Positions 37,809 to 49,109 of a stretch of DNA of 64,000 bases are shown here, one piece after another. The DNA comes from Stutzerimonas stutzeri. Its GTDB lineage: Bacteria; Pseudomonadota; Gammaproteobacteria; Pseudomonadales; Pseudomonadaceae. The stretch lies in assembly GCF_024448715.1 (NCBI RefSeq), contig NZ_JAMOHZ010000001.1, forward strand, positions 496,001 to 560,000. The letters run 5' to 3'. The translations under genes and the position numbers were made by a program. Each line of letters begins with the position of its first letter. Position 1 is the stretch's first letter. The notes under the pieces were generated by a model. It was not told the DNA's origin and made no database searches. It worked only from the letters and a program-made list of their open reading frames with translations.

Positions 37809-38534
37809 CTATTCCTTCGGATTTTCGATAGGCAAGGTTGGCGTAAATACCATTACCTTGAGCACATCGGAATGGAACTCGCGACGATAAAGGATTAGCA
37901 CGACGCCGGCCGTTACCCCCATAAAGAACCAGGGGTGAATAAACCAGGACAGCGCTGCCATACCGAAATAGTACGCGCGTAAACCGAAGTTGAACTGGTT
38001 GGCGGCCATCGAGATCACCCGCGCCGCGCGTTCGGCGAATGACTTGCGCTCCTGATCGCTAACGTTGCGCTCGCCCGCCATCGGCGCAGACGCGACCAGT
38101 ACGGCCGCGAAGTTGTACTGTCGCATGCACCAGCTGAAAGTGAAGAATGCATAAACGAAGACCACCCCCAATCCGAGCAGCTTGATCTCGGAAAGACCTC
38201 GGCTCACCGGCTGGGCGAACGGCAGGTCGGCTAACAGCGACATGGCTCGATCAGATGCTCCCAACGCGGTAAGAATACCGGCCAGAATAATCAGAGTGCT
38301 CGACGCAAAAAATCCAGCATTTCGCTCAAGATTGCCGATGACGTTTGCATCGGCGATTCGATTGTCACGCTGCAACATGCGGCGCATCCAGTCCTGGCGG
38401 TACAAATGCAGAACACTGGCCAGACAAGCGGTATCCCTGCCACGCCAACTTGCATAACGGGTATACCCTGCCCAACAAAGAATGAACCAGACGACAGCGA
38501 TCAGGTGCGGTAGCAGATGACTCGGAATCGACAT
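37809..38534 (-). CDS. DUF599 family membrane protein
   Basis: This 241-residue protein has five or six hydrophobic helices. It contains YRQDWMRRMLQRDNRIADAN, ASSTLIILAGILTALGA, FVYAFFTFSWCMRQYNFAAVL and FGLRAYYFGMAALSWFIHPW, which together mark DUF599. Start 38534 puts the first helix at once; an in-frame start at 38576 is possible. It lies alone between the thioesterase pair and brnQ. The function is unknown. Confidence 0.8.
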   Translation of the reverse strand: MSIPSHLLPHLIAVVWFILCWAGYTRYASWRGRDTACLASVLHLYRQDWMRRMLQRDNRIADANVIGNLERNAGFFASSTLIILAGILTALGASDRAMSLLADLPFAQPVSRGLSEIKLLGLGVVFVYAFFTFSWCMRQYNFAAVLVASAPMAGERNVSDQERKSFAERAARVISMAANQFNFGLRAYYFGMAALSWFIHPWFFMGVTAGVVLILYRREFHSDVLKVMVFTPTLPIENPKE

Positions 38535-38622
38535 GAAAATCCCTCTGAACACTGGCATCTGATTATAGCCAGCCAAACCTGACGGCCTGACCGCCAGGTG
38601 TCTTTTGCTGCGGCGTTCGATC

Positions 38623-39933
38623 CTATGTGGCGATCCTACGTGTACCGATTAGTCGATCTGCAACAAACGCGATTACCAGAGTGACCAACACCGGCACCAA
38701 CCAACCCATACTCTGGGCCGCCAGCGGCAATCCTTTAAAAAAACTCGGTACTAGATTAGTAAAGCCAGCAGCCGAGAGACCATCCGCAACGCCAAACACA
38801 AGCGTCACTGCCATTACCGGAACGAACATCCGGCTCGGCGAGATCCAGCAGCGGTCAAGCAGACTCAGCGCTACCAGCATGATCGCCAGTGGATAGAGCC
38901 CAACCAGCACCGGCACCGAAACGCTGATCAGCTGAGTGAGCCCCTGATTCGCCACCAGCAGGCTAAACAGTGTGAAAACGATCACCACGGTGCGATAACT
39001 GACAGGGAGGAGGCTGCTGAAAAACTCACCGCAAGCGGCAGTCAGCCCCACCGCGGTCGTCAGACAAGCCAAAGTAATGACCACCGCCAGCAACAGGCTA
39101 CCCGCAACTCCGAAGGTATGCTGCACATAGGTAGTCAGGATCTGTACGCCGTTCTGCGCATCACCTGCGATGCCCTGGCTGGTGGCCCCGAGATAGAAAA
39201 GTGCCAAGTAGACGAGCGACAACCCGATGGCTGCAATCGCTCCGGCAATCATCGAATAGCGAGTTATCAGTGCAGGTTCCGACACACCACGATCACGAAT
39301 GGCCGTCGCGATCACGATACCGAACACCAACGCGCCAAGGGTATCCATGGTCAGATAGCCTTCGAGAAAACCCTTGAGCATCGGATCACTGCGATAGCTT
39401 TCGGCGGTAACGCCGATATCGCCGGCCGGCGCGAAAAATGCTGCCCCGCCCAAAACCAGCAAGGCCGCAAGCAGTACCGGAGTAATGAATTTACCGACCC
39501 GGTTGACCAGCTTGCCCGGATTGAGCACTAAAAACAGAGTCGCAGCGAAGAATAGCGCGGTATAAACGAGCAAAGGCATTGCGGAGTTGCCAGTGAACGG
39601 GGCCACGCCCATCTCGAACGAAACCACAGCAGTGCGAGGCGTGGCGAAGAGTGGCCCGATCGCAAGATACACGGCAACCGCCAGAAGCGTTCCAGCACCG
39701 CGACCAAGGGGTGCCGTCAACCGATCCATGCCACCGCCGACTCGTGCCAGCGCAACCACGGTGAGCAACGGCAAGCCGACCCCCGTTAGAAGAAAGCCAG
39801 CTGCCGCGGGCCAAATAGATTGTCCCGCAGCCAATCCGGCGCTGGGAGGGAAGATAAGGTTGCCGGCGCCAAGGAACAGCGCGAATGTCATGAATCCAAG
39901 AGCCAGCAGATCCTGGCCTTTCAAGCGAATCAT
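38623..39933 (-). CDS. brnQ: Branched-chain amino acid transporter BrnQ (LIVCS family)
   Basis: This 436-residue inner-membrane symporter takes up leucine, isoleucine and valine with Na+ or H+. It has 12 predicted helices and begins with the family signature LALGFMTFALFLGAGNLIFPP, followed by GVGLPLLTVVALARVGGG and PLFATPRTAVVSFEMGVAPF. Start 39933 has GGTGA eight bases upstream; the frame open further up lacks similarity. Confidence 0.93.
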   Translation of the reverse strand: MIRLKGQDLLALGFMTFALFLGAGNLIFPPSAGLAAGQSIWPAAAGFLLTGVGLPLLTVVALARVGGGMDRLTAPLGRGAGTLLAVAVYLAIGPLFATPRTAVVSFEMGVAPFTGNSAMPLLVYTALFFAATLFLVLNPGKLVNRVGKFITPVLLAALLVLGGAAFFAPAGDIGVTAESYRSDPMLKGFLEGYLTMDTLGALVFGIVIATAIRDRGVSEPALITRYSMIAGAIAAIGLSLVYLALFYLGATSQGIAGDAQNGVQILTTYVQHTFGVAGSLLLAVVITLACLTTAVGLTAACGEFFSSLLPVSYRTVVIVFTLFSLLVANQGLTQLISVSVPVLVGLYPLAIMLVALSLLDRCWISPSRMFVPVMAVTLVFGVADGLSAAGFTNLVPSFFKGLPLAAQSMGWLVPVLVTLVIAFVADRLIGTRRIAT

Positions 39934-40165
39934 CGGTTTCACCACTGCAGCAGAGTTCTGGTACGACGAACGCACCCAAGTATTTTTCGTAACGGCCACA
40001 CACAGCAATGCCAGGCTGCCCGTAAAAAAGGTCGCACCTTAATGGAATTGCATGCCGCAAGCGAGGATTCGAGACCGTTCCGCCGAAAAGCCGATAACGA
40101 CTCCATCCAGAGTACTTTCTGTCCGCTATCGCCCATTACGAATGTCGATAGATCCGCGTGCAAAT

Positions 40166-40203
40166 AAAAATGCCAGTCAGATTATCTGACTGGCATTTTT
40201 TTT
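40166..40203 (-). terminator. Terminator after sucD, probably bidirectional
   Basis: AAAAATGCCAGTCAGA (40166-40181) and TCTGACTGGCATTTTT (40185-40200) form a perfect 16-bp stem with a three-base loop. It lies 18 bases past the sucD stop on the minus strand, with T runs on both strands. Confidence 0.9.
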
Positions 40204-40220
40204 GTGTCGCAGCGACTATA

Positions 40221-41108
40221 TCAGCCCTGCTTGACTTCCCAACCGGTCACTTCGGCAAGCGCCTTGCCGATATCGGCAAGAGAACGGACGGTCTTGACAC
40301 CGGCATCCTGCAGCGCAGCGAACTTCTCGTCAGCGGTACCCTTACCGCCTGAGATGATCGCACCGGCATGGCCCATACGCTTACCGGCAGGCGCAGTCAC
40401 GCCAGCAATGTAGGAAACCACTGGCTTGGTGACGTTGGCCTTGATAAAGGCTGCGGCTTCTTCCTCAGCGGAACCACCGATTTCACCGATCATCACGATC
40501 GCTTCGGTCTGCGGGTCTTCCTGGAACAGCTTGAGGATGTCGATGAAAGTCGATCCCGGAATAGGATCGCCACCGATGCCAACGCAGGTGGACTGGCCGA
40601 AACCGGCGTCCGTGGTCTGCTTGACCGCTTCGTAGGTGAGCGTACCGGAGCGCGAAACGATACCGACCTTACCTGGCAAATGGATATGCCCTGGCTGGAT
40701 ACCGATCTTGCACTCGCCGGGGGTAATGACGCCCGGGCAGTTCGGTCCAATCAGACGCACACCCAGCTCGTCACACTTGATCTTCACTTCAAGCATGTCG
40801 AGGGTCGGGATGCCTTCGGTGATGCAGACGATCAGCTTGATGCCGCCAAACGCAGCTTCCAGAATCGAATCCTTGCAGAACGGCGCGGGTACGTAGATTA
40901 CCGAAGCATCCGCGCCAGTAGCCGCTACGGCCTCCTTGACGGTGTTGAAGACCGGCAGGCCCAGGTGAGTGGTGCCACCTTTGCCCGGTGTCACGCCGCC
41001 AACCATCTTGGTGCCGTATTCGATGGCCTGTTCGGAGTGGAAGGTACCCTGCGAGCCGGTAAAGCCCTGGCAGATAACCTTGGTGTCTTTATTAATCAGG
41101 ACGCTCAT
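40221..41108 (-). CDS. sucD: Succinyl-CoA synthetase alpha subunit
   Basis: This 295-residue alpha subunit of the ADP-forming enzyme converts succinyl-CoA to succinate with substrate-level phosphorylation. It has an N-terminal CoA-binding Rossmann domain ([22 protein letters not shown]) and the phosphohistidine in [20 protein letters not shown]. Its ATG shares a base with the sucC stop (TAATG). It is the last gene of the sdh-suc cluster and is closed by a strong terminator. Confidence 0.97.
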   Translation of the reverse strand: MSVLINKDTKVICQGFTGSQGTFHSEQAIEYGTKMVGGVTPGKGGTTHLGLPVFNTVKEAVAATGADASVIYVPAPFCKDSILEAAFGGIKLIVCITEGIPTLDMLEVKIKCDELGVRLIGPNCPGVITPGECKIGIQPGHIHLPGKVGIVSRSGTLTYEAVKQTTDAGFGQSTCVGIGGDPIPGSTFIDILKLFQEDPQTEAIVMIGEIGGSAEEEAAAFIKANVTKPVVSYIAGVTAPAGKRMGHAGAIISGGKGTADEKFAALQDAGVKTVRSLADIGKALAEVTGWEVKQG

Positions 41109-42274
41109 TATTTGCCCTCCGCGGCTTTGACGACTTGAATGGCCGCATCGGTCAGGCTGGTCGCACCGATGATGTTCAGACCACTTTCACCCAGCATCTT
41201 CGCTCCAAGCGCGGCGTTGTTACCTTCAAGGCGAACGACTACCGGCACCTTTACGCCAACTTCCTTGACCGCGCCGATGATGCCTTCAGCGATCATGTCG
41301 CAACGGACGATTCCACCGAAGATGTTCACCAGAACAGCGGCGACGTTTTCGTCGGAAAGAATGATTTTGAACGCCTCTGTAACCCGTTCCTCGGTAGCAC
41401 CGCCGCCTACGTCGAGGAAGTTGGCTGGCTTGCCGCCGTGCAGGTTGACGATGTCCATGGTACCCATGGCCAGGCCTGCGCCGTTGACCATGCAACCGAT
41501 GTTGCCGTCCAGGGCTACATAGTTCAGTTCCCACTTGGCAGCGTGGGCTTCGCGTGGATCGTCCTGCGACGGGTCTTGCATACCGCGCAGCTTGGGCTGC
41601 CGATAGATGGCGTTGCTGTCGATATTGAGTTTGGCATCCAGGCAGTGCAGGTTGCCGTCCTTCTTGATTACCAGCGGGTTGACTTCCAGCAGAGCCAGAT
41701 CGTAATCGACGAAGAGCTTGCCCAGACCTACGAAGATATGAACGAACTGCTTGACCTGATCACCCTTGAGACCGAGTTGGAACGCCAGCTCGCGACCCTG
41801 GAACGGCTGCGCGCCCACCAGCGGATCGATGGTGGCCTTAAGGATTTTCTCGGGGGTGTCGTGAGCAACCTTTTCAATGTCTACGCCACCTTCGGTGGAC
41901 GCCATGAACACGATCCGGCGGGTGGCGCGATCAACCACAGCACCCAGGTAAAGCTCCTTGTCGATGTCGGTGCAGGCTTCTACGAGAATTTTGCTCACCG
42001 GCTGACCGTTGGCGTCGGTCTGGTAGGTCACCAGACGCTTGTCCAGCCACTGCTCGGCAAAAGCACGGGCTTCGTCCTTGCTACGCACCAGCTTAACGCC
42101 ACCCGCCTTGCCGCGACCGCCAGCATGTACCTGGGCTTTGACCACCCACTCGGTGCCACCAATGTGGTCGCAGGCTTCTGCCGCTTCCTTAGGACTATCG
42201 ACTGCGTAGCCTTTGGAAACCGGCAATCCGTATTCGGCAAACAGTTGCTTACCCTGATATTCGTGAAGATTCAT
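41108..42274 (-). CDS. sucC: Succinyl-CoA synthetase beta subunit
   Basis: This 388-residue beta subunit has an ATP-grasp domain ([18 protein letters not shown]) and a C-terminal ligase domain with [20 protein letters not shown] and [14 protein letters not shown]. It binds the nucleotide and succinate and pairs with SucD. The start follows the conserved N terminus [16 protein letters not shown] 175-base gap with a GACGCC/GGCGTC hairpin (42305-42325) separates it from lpd. Confidence 0.97.
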   Translation of the reverse strand: MNLHEYQGKQLFAEYGLPVSKGYAVDSPKEAAEACDHIGGTEWVVKAQVHAGGRGKAGGVKLVRSKDEARAFAEQWLDKRLVTYQTDANGQPVSKILVEACTDIDKELYLGAVVDRATRRIVFMASTEGGVDIEKVAHDTPEKILKATIDPLVGAQPFQGRELAFQLGLKGDQVKQFVHIFVGLGKLFVDYDLALLEVNPLVIKKDGNLHCLDAKLNIDSNAIYRQPKLRGMQDPSQDDPREAHAAKWELNYVALDGNIGCMVNGAGLAMGTMDIVNLHGGKPANFLDVGGGATEERVTEAFKIILSDENVAAVLVNIFGGIVRCDMIAEGIIGAVKEVGVKVPVVVRLEGNNAALGAKMLGESGLNIIGATSLTDAAIQVVKAAEGK

Positions 42275-42449
42275 CTTAGCTACCGTTCGGTTTGGTGTGC
42301 ATCAGACGCCACCTCAAGCGGCGTCGCCTCAAGTCGCTGAAAACTATCCAAAATACCTTTCAGAGACCTGTCATACCTTGCTGGAAGGTATCCCGGCGGC
42401 CCGCGCAGGACATGAAAGTCAGCGCTAGCCGCCGTTTCCGCAGTGCGGT

Positions 42450-43898
<1,449 letters not shown>

Positions 43899-43904
43899 TT
43901 AAGC

Positions 43905-43981
43905 AGAGTTACAAGCCACAAGCTGCAAGTCGAACGAAGCTGCTAACACTCGCAGCTTGCGATTGCAGCCTGCGGCTGCTT
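43905..43981. repeat. AAGCTGC/GCAGCTT inverted repeat between sucB and lpd
   Basis: AAGCTGC (43937-43943) and GCAGCTT (43952-43958) form a 7-bp stem, next to a second GCAGC/GCTGC pair (43965-43979) and to ACAAGC-type strings. This looks like a short Pseudomonas intergenic repeat that can fold in the mRNA between sucB and lpd. Confidence 0.45.
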
Positions 43982-43982
43982 G

Positions 43983-45203
43983 TTAGATATCCAGCAGTAG
44001 ACGGGCAGGATCTTCCAGCAGGTTCTTGATGGTCACCAGGAAGCTGACCGCTTCCTTGCCGTCGATCAGGCGGTGATCGTAGGACAGGGCCAGGTACATC
44101 ATCGGCCGGATGACCACCTGACCGTTGATGGCCATTGGACGCTGCAGGATGTTGTGCATGCCCAGGATGGCGGCTTGCGGCGGGTTGACGATCGGGGTCG
44201 ACATCATCGAACCAAAAGTACCACCATTGGTGATGGTGAAGGTACCGCCAGTCATTTCGTCGATTGACAGTTTGCCGTCGCGGGCCTTCTTACCGAAGGT
44301 GGCGATGCCGCTTTCGACTTCGGCCAGGCTCATCAGCTCGGCATTGCGCAGGACCGGCACGACCAGCCCACGGTCGCTGGAGACAGCGACGCCGATGTCC
44401 TGGTAGCCGTGGTAGACGATGTCAGTGCCGTCGATCGAGGCGTTGACTGCCGGGAAGCGCTTCAGCGCTTCGACGGAAGCCTTCACGAAGAAGGACATGA
44501 AGCCCAAGCGCACGCCGTTGTGGGTCTTTTCGAACAGATCCTTGTACTTCGAACGTAGAGCCATGACTTCGGTCATGTCGACTTCGTTGAAGGTGGTCAG
44601 CATCGCCATGTTCGACTGTGCTTCGACCAGGCGCTCTGCGACCTTGGCACGCAGGCGAGTCATCGGCACGCGCTTCTCGGTGCGATCACCGGCGGCTACG
44701 ACAGGTGCAGCGGCAGCACTGGCGGCAGGCTTGGCTGCAGCCGGGGCGGATTTCTTGGCTTCGATAGCGGCGACCAGGTCTTCCTTAGTTACACGTCCAT
44801 CCTTGCCGGTGCCTTTGACGCTGTTCGGGTCGATACCGTTCTCTTCAGCCAGCTTGCGAGCAGCAGGCGCGAGAATGGCATCTTCGCCGCCGGCAGCCGG
44901 AGCGGAAGCGGAAGCCGGTGCGGAAGTTTCTGCAGGCGCGGCAGCAGGAGCGGCCGAAGCTGTAGCACCCGCCTCCAGTTTGCCAAGCAGTTCGCCGCTG
45001 AGCACGGTGTCGCCTTCGTTCTTGACGATTTCGGTCAGTACGCCATCCGCTTCGGCCAATACTTCCATTACGACCTTGTCGGTCTCGATATCGACGATCA
45101 GTTCGTCGCGCTTGACCGCTTCGCCCGGCTGCTTGTGCCAGGTGGCAACAGTGCCGTCAGCAACCGATTCCGGAAATTGGGGGGCTTTGATCTCGATAGC
45201 CAT
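43983..45203 (-). CDS. sucB: Dihydrolipoyl succinyltransferase (E2)
   Basis: This 406-residue core subunit of the 2-oxoglutarate dehydrogenase complex has an N-terminal lipoyl domain with the lipoylated Lys in [13 protein letters not shown] (about residue 43). An Ala/Pro-rich swinging linker covers about 78-108. The E3-binding domain is [20 protein letters not shown], and the C-terminal acyltransferase ends with the catalytic [10 protein letters not shown]. All domains are complete. It lies between sucA and lpd in the usual order. Confidence 0.97.
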   Translation of the reverse strand: MAIEIKAPQFPESVADGTVATWHKQPGEAVKRDELIVDIETDKVVMEVLAEADGVLTEIVKNEGDTVLSGELLGKLEAGATASAAPAAAPAETSAPASASAPAAGGEDAILAPAARKLAEENGIDPNSVKGTGKDGRVTKEDLVAAIEAKKSAPAAAKPAASAAAAPVVAAGDRTEKRVPMTRLRAKVAERLVEAQSNMAMLTTFNEVDMTEVMALRSKYKDLFEKTHNGVRLGFMSFFVKASVEALKRFPAVNASIDGTDIVYHGYQDIGVAVSSDRGLVVPVLRNAELMSLAEVESGIATFGKKARDGKLSIDEMTGGTFTITNGGTFGSMMSTPIVNPPQAAILGMHNILQRPMAINGQVVIRPMMYLALSYDHRLIDGKEAVSFLVTIKNLLEDPARLLLDI

Positions 45204-45272
45204 TAGCTGGGGTCCTATTTGATTCGGTTTTTACATCGAGGCCGCGGTTTTCGCGGCCTCTTGCAAGAATGA

Positions 45273-48104
45273 TTAAACGGTGAACGCGTCCTGCAGCAGC
45301 TTTTCTTGCTGCTCCGCGTGCATGGAGGCGTAACCGACCGCAGGCGCAGCAGAGGCTTCACGACCCGCGTATTGCAGGAACAGCTCCCTCTTGTGCGCAA
45401 CAGCAACGCGACGCATGTGGTGCTGGCTGCAGTACCACGCGCCTTGGTTCATCGGCTCTTCCTGACACCAGACAATGCTCTTGAGATTCTGATAAGGCGC
45501 AAGCACCTCGGCCAGATCATCTTCCGGGAACGGATACAGCTGCTCCAGACGAATGATCGCGATATCTTCGCGACCTTCGTTGCGGCGCTTGTCCAGCAGA
45601 TCGTAGTAGACCTTGCCGCTGCACATGATCAGGCGTTCGACCTTGCTCGGCTCGATCTGATCAATTTCTGGGATCACCGTCAGGAACGAGCCCTGAGTCA
45701 GTTCTTCCAGTGTCGAAGTCGCCAGCTTGTGGCGCAGCAGCGACTTCGGCGTCAGGGCAACCAGTGGCTTGCGTAGCGGGCGAATCGCCTGGCGACGAAG
45801 CATGTGGTAGACCTGTGCCGGCGTAGTCGGTACGCAGACCTGGATGTTGTGCTCGGCACACAATTGCAGGTAGCGCTCCAGACGAGCGGACGAATGCTCA
45901 GGCCCCTGCCCTTCGTAGCCGTGTGGCAACAACATGGTCAGGCCGCAAAGACGGCCCCACTTGTGTTCGCCGCTGGTAATGAACTGGTCGATGACAACTT
46001 GTGCACCGTTGGCGAAGTCACCGAACTGAGCTTCCCAGACCACCAACGCGTTGGGCATGGTCGTGGCGTAACCGTATTCGAACGCAAGCACGGCTTCTTC
46101 CGACAGGAAGGAATCGTACAAGTCGAAGCGCGGCTGCCCTTCATAGAGATGCTGCAGCGGAATATAGGTACTGCCGTCCTTCTGGTTATGCAGCGCCGCA
46201 TGGCGGTGCGAGAAGGTACCGCGTCCGACGTCCTGACCGCTGATGCGCACCGGATGGCCTTCGAACAATAAGGTGGCATAAGCCAATGTCTCAGCGTAAC
46301 CCCAGTTGATTGCCAGCGCGCCAGCACCCATCTTCTGACGGTCTTCGAGAATCTTCGAAACCTGGCGCTGAACAACAAAACCTTCGGGGGTCGCCAACAT
46401 TTTGCTGGACAACTCCTGCAGGGCTTTCAGGTCGAAACGCGTGTCATGACGGGCAGTCCAGGCATGGCCCAGATAAGGACGCCAATCGACGAAAAGCTCC
46501 TTGTTCGGTTCCTTGACCAGGCTTTTGACCACGTGCAAACCATTGTCCAGCGCGGTGCGATACTCATCGACCTTCGCCTGCACCTGCGCGTCTTCTAGCA
46601 CCTTCGACTGGGTCAGCGAATCGGCATACAACTCACGGGTGGTGCGCTGCTTGGCGATCTTCTGATACATCAGCGGCTGAGTACCGCTCGGCTCGTCGGC
46701 CTCGTTGTGGCCGCGGCGACGGTAGCAGATCAGATCGATGACGATGTCGCGCTTGAACTGCATGCGGTAATCGACAGCCAGCTGGGTGACAAATAGTACA
46801 GCTTCCGGATCATCCGCATTCACGTGGAAGATCGGTGCCTGAATCATCTTCGCAACGTCAGTAGCGTACTCGGTAGAGCGCGCGTCTTCCTGCTTGTTGG
46901 TAGTAAAGCCGACCTGGTTGTTGATCACGATACGGATGGTGCCACCAGTCCGATAGGCTCGGGTCTGGGACATCTGGAAGGTTTCCATGACCACGCCCTG
47001 CCCCGCGACCGCGGCGTCGCCATGGATGGTTACCGGAAGAACCTTGTCACCAACCGCATCGCTACGACGGTCCTGACGAGCACGAACGGAACCCTCAACC
47101 ACCGGAGAAACGATTTCCAGGTGAGACGGGTTGAAAGCCATTGCCAAGTGAATTTCACCACCCGGCGTCATAACGTTTGACGAGAAACCCTGGTGATACT
47201 TGACGTCGCCGGAGCTAAGGCCCTCAACCTTCTTGCCTTCGAACTCGTCGAAGAGGTCGCGCGGATTCTTGCCAAAAGTATTGACCAGCACGTTTAGACG
47301 GCCGCGGTGCGCCATGCCGATGACGATTTCCTTGGTGCCGTACGATCCGGACCGCTGAATGATTTCGTCCAGCAGCGGAATCAGGCTCTCACCACCTTCC
47401 AGGCCGAAGCGCTTGGTTCCCGGATACTTGGTACCCAGGTACTTTTCAAGGCCCTCGGCAGCGGTCAGGCGCTCAAGCAGGTGGCTTCTGATCTCCGGCG
47501 AAAACGCCGGGCGCCCCCGGACGCTTTCCAGACGCTGGAGGAACCAGTTGCGCTGCTCAGAATCGACGATATGGGTGAATTCGGCACCGATGGTGCGACA
47601 GTACGTCTCTTGCAACGCCTGCTGGATTTCGCGCAAGGTTGCCTGATCCTTGCCCATGGCAAGATCGCCGGTACGGAAAACCGTATCCAGGTCGGCATCG
47701 GTCAACCCGTAGTGATTGATCGCCAGATCAGCTGGCGCCGTGCGCTGCTGCAAGCCAAGCGGATCGAGCTGTGCAGCCTGATGGCCACGCATCCGATAAG
47801 CCTGAATCAGACGCAGGACTTCGACCTGCTTCTTCTCGTGCTCGCTACTTACGCTACCTGCGGAAACAGGCTGGGCGCGACGCTGATTCTTGGCCAGCAG
47901 GACGAAGTGATCGCGAATTGTCGAATGCGATACATCTGCCGCAGTGCCACCGCTGACGGGTAGCTTCTGGAAATAGGTGCGCCACTCTTCGGGCACAGCG
48001 TTGGGATCGTGCAGGTAGAGCTCGTATAGCTCTTCCACATAGGCAGCGTTACCACCGGATAGGTGGGCACTGTCCCACATGCGCTGCATTACGCTTTCTT
48101 GCAT
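45273..48104 (-). CDS. sucA: 2-oxoglutarate dehydrogenase E1
   Basis: This 943-residue thiamine diphosphate-dependent E1 decarboxylates 2-oxoglutarate and succinylates the E2 lipoyl arm. The N terminus has NAAYVEELYELYLHDPNAVPEEW (E2-binding). The active centre has GMAHRGRLNVLVNTFGKNP, IHGDAAVAGQGVV and the cofactor motif RIVINNQVGFTTNK. The C terminus has SGEHKWGRLCGLTMLLPHG. Length is normal for the family. A 290-base gap with two hairpins separates it from sdhB. Confidence 0.97.
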   Translation of the reverse strand: MQESVMQRMWDSAHLSGGNAAYVEELYELYLHDPNAVPEEWRTYFQKLPVSGGTAADVSHSTIRDHFVLLAKNQRRAQPVSAGSVSSEHEKKQVEVLRLIQAYRMRGHQAAQLDPLGLQQRTAPADLAINHYGLTDADLDTVFRTGDLAMGKDQATLREIQQALQETYCRTIGAEFTHIVDSEQRNWFLQRLESVRGRPAFSPEIRSHLLERLTAAEGLEKYLGTKYPGTKRFGLEGGESLIPLLDEIIQRSGSYGTKEIVIGMAHRGRLNVLVNTFGKNPRDLFDEFEGKKVEGLSSGDVKYHQGFSSNVMTPGGEIHLAMAFNPSHLEIVSPVVEGSVRARQDRRSDAVGDKVLPVTIHGDAAVAGQGVVMETFQMSQTRAYRTGGTIRIVINNQVGFTTNKQEDARSTEYATDVAKMIQAPIFHVNADDPEAVLFVTQLAVDYRMQFKRDIVIDLICYRRRGHNEADEPSGTQPLMYQKIAKQRTTRELYADSLTQSKVLEDAQVQAKVDEYRTALDNGLHVVKSLVKEPNKELFVDWRPYLGHAWTARHDTRFDLKALQELSSKMLATPEGFVVQRQVSKILEDRQKMGAGALAINWGYAETLAYATLLFEGHPVRISGQDVGRGTFSHRHAALHNQKDGSTYIPLQHLYEGQPRFDLYDSFLSEEAVLAFEYGYATTMPNALVVWEAQFGDFANGAQVVIDQFITSGEHKWGRLCGLTMLLPHGYEGQGPEHSSARLERYLQLCAEHNIQVCVPTTPAQVYHMLRRQAIRPLRKPLVALTPKSLLRHKLATSTLEELTQGSFLTVIPEIDQIEPSKVERLIMCSGKVYYDLLDKRRNEGREDIAIIRLEQLYPFPEDDLAEVLAPYQNLKSIVWCQEEPMNQGAWYCSQHHMRRVAVAHKRELFLQYAGREASAAPAVGYASMHAEQQEKLLQDAFTV

Positions 48105-48261
48105 GTCTGGTCACCTTCGATAAGGAGACACCACCAGCGTGGAGACCGCAGCATGACTTCCCAAGTTCTGAAGCAGCGACCAAGGTAAAGCCACCACGGA
48201 CCGCGCAGATAGTTTCCGAGAACCACCCCGGATGCTCCTGCTGGTCATCAAATTTTCAGAG

Positions 48262-48332
48262 TGAAATCCCGGCTTTGTGAGCTGGGATTTCTACTAGAAC
48301 TACGGCGCCGAGGTCAGACTCCGGCGCCGTAG
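48262..48332 (-). promoter_or_regulatory. Tandem hairpins between sdhB and sucA
   Basis: CTACGGCGCCG (48300-48310) and CGGCGCCGTAG (48322-48332) form a perfect 11-bp GC-rich stem with an 11-base loop. A second, imperfect hairpin from GAAATCCCGGC and GCTGGGATTTC lies beside it (about 48264-48292). There is no clear T run after the first, so it may be an attenuator or an mRNA-processing or stability element rather than a full terminator. Confidence 0.55.
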
Positions 48333-48394
48333 CTGTCGCGGTGAAGCATTACGGGCTTGCAACTATGCAAATAGTTGCAAACACCCATGGCATA

Positions 48395-49099
48395 TCAGGT
48401 CGCGCTCTGCAGCAGCATGTTACGCACGTGACCGATCGCCTTTGTCGGGTTCAACCCTTTCGGGCAAACGCTCACGCAGTTCATGATGCCGCGGCAACGG
48501 AACACACTGAACGGATCATCCATGGCACTCAGACGGTTCTCGGTTTCAGTGTCGCGGCTGTCGGCCAAGAAGCGGTAGGCCTGAAGCAACGCAGCTGGAC
48601 CAAGGAACTTGTCCGGGTTCCACCAGAAGGACGGGCAGCTGGTCGAGCAGCAAGCACACAGGATGCACTCGTACAGACCGTCAAGCTTCTCGCGATCTTC
48701 TGGGCTCTGGAGACGTTCGATAGCCGGAGCAGGCGTATCGTTCATCAAATAAGGGCGAACCTTCTCGTACTGCTTATAGAAGATGCCCATATCCACCGCC
48801 AAGTCACGAATAACTGGCAAACCAGGCAGCGGACGCACCACCAGCTTGTTGCCTTTGACGACGTCTGACAGCGGAGTGATGCAGGCCAGACCGTTCTTTC
48901 CGTTCAGGTTCATGCCATCGGAGCCACATACCCCTTCGCGGCAGGAACGACGGTATGAAAAGCCTTCGTCTTGTTCCTTGATGAGCGCCAGTACGTCCAG
49001 CACCATCAGGTCTTTACCGTCGGTATTGACCTGGAAGTCCTGCATGTAAGGCTTTTCGTCCTTATCCGGGTTATAGCGATAAACGCTCACTTGCAACAT
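48395..49099 (-). CDS. sdhB: Succinate dehydrogenase iron-sulfur subunit
   Basis: This 234-residue subunit carries three iron-sulfur clusters that pass electrons from SdhA to quinone. The 2Fe-2S ligands are in SCREGVCGSDGMNLNGKNG, the 4Fe-4S ligands in CILCACCSTSCP, and the 3Fe-4S ligands in CRGIMNCVSVCPKGLNP. It begins ten bases after sdhA and is the last sdh gene. Confidence 0.97.
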   Translation of the reverse strand: MLQVSVYRYNPDKDEKPYMQDFQVNTDGKDLMVLDVLALIKEQDEGFSYRRSCREGVCGSDGMNLNGKNGLACITPLSDVVKGNKLVVRPLPGLPVIRDLAVDMGIFYKQYEKVRPYLMNDTPAPAIERLQSPEDREKLDGLYECILCACCSTSCPSFWWNPDKFLGPAALLQAYRFLADSRDTETENRLSAMDDPFSVFRCRGIMNCVSVCPKGLNPTKAIGHVRNMLLQSAT

Positions 49100-49109
49100 A
49101 TCGGCGACC

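Noticed and set aside
41135..42340. A 401-codon open frame opposite sucC
   Set aside because: It is a shadow of a conserved gene; the product is a low-complexity mixture with no motif.
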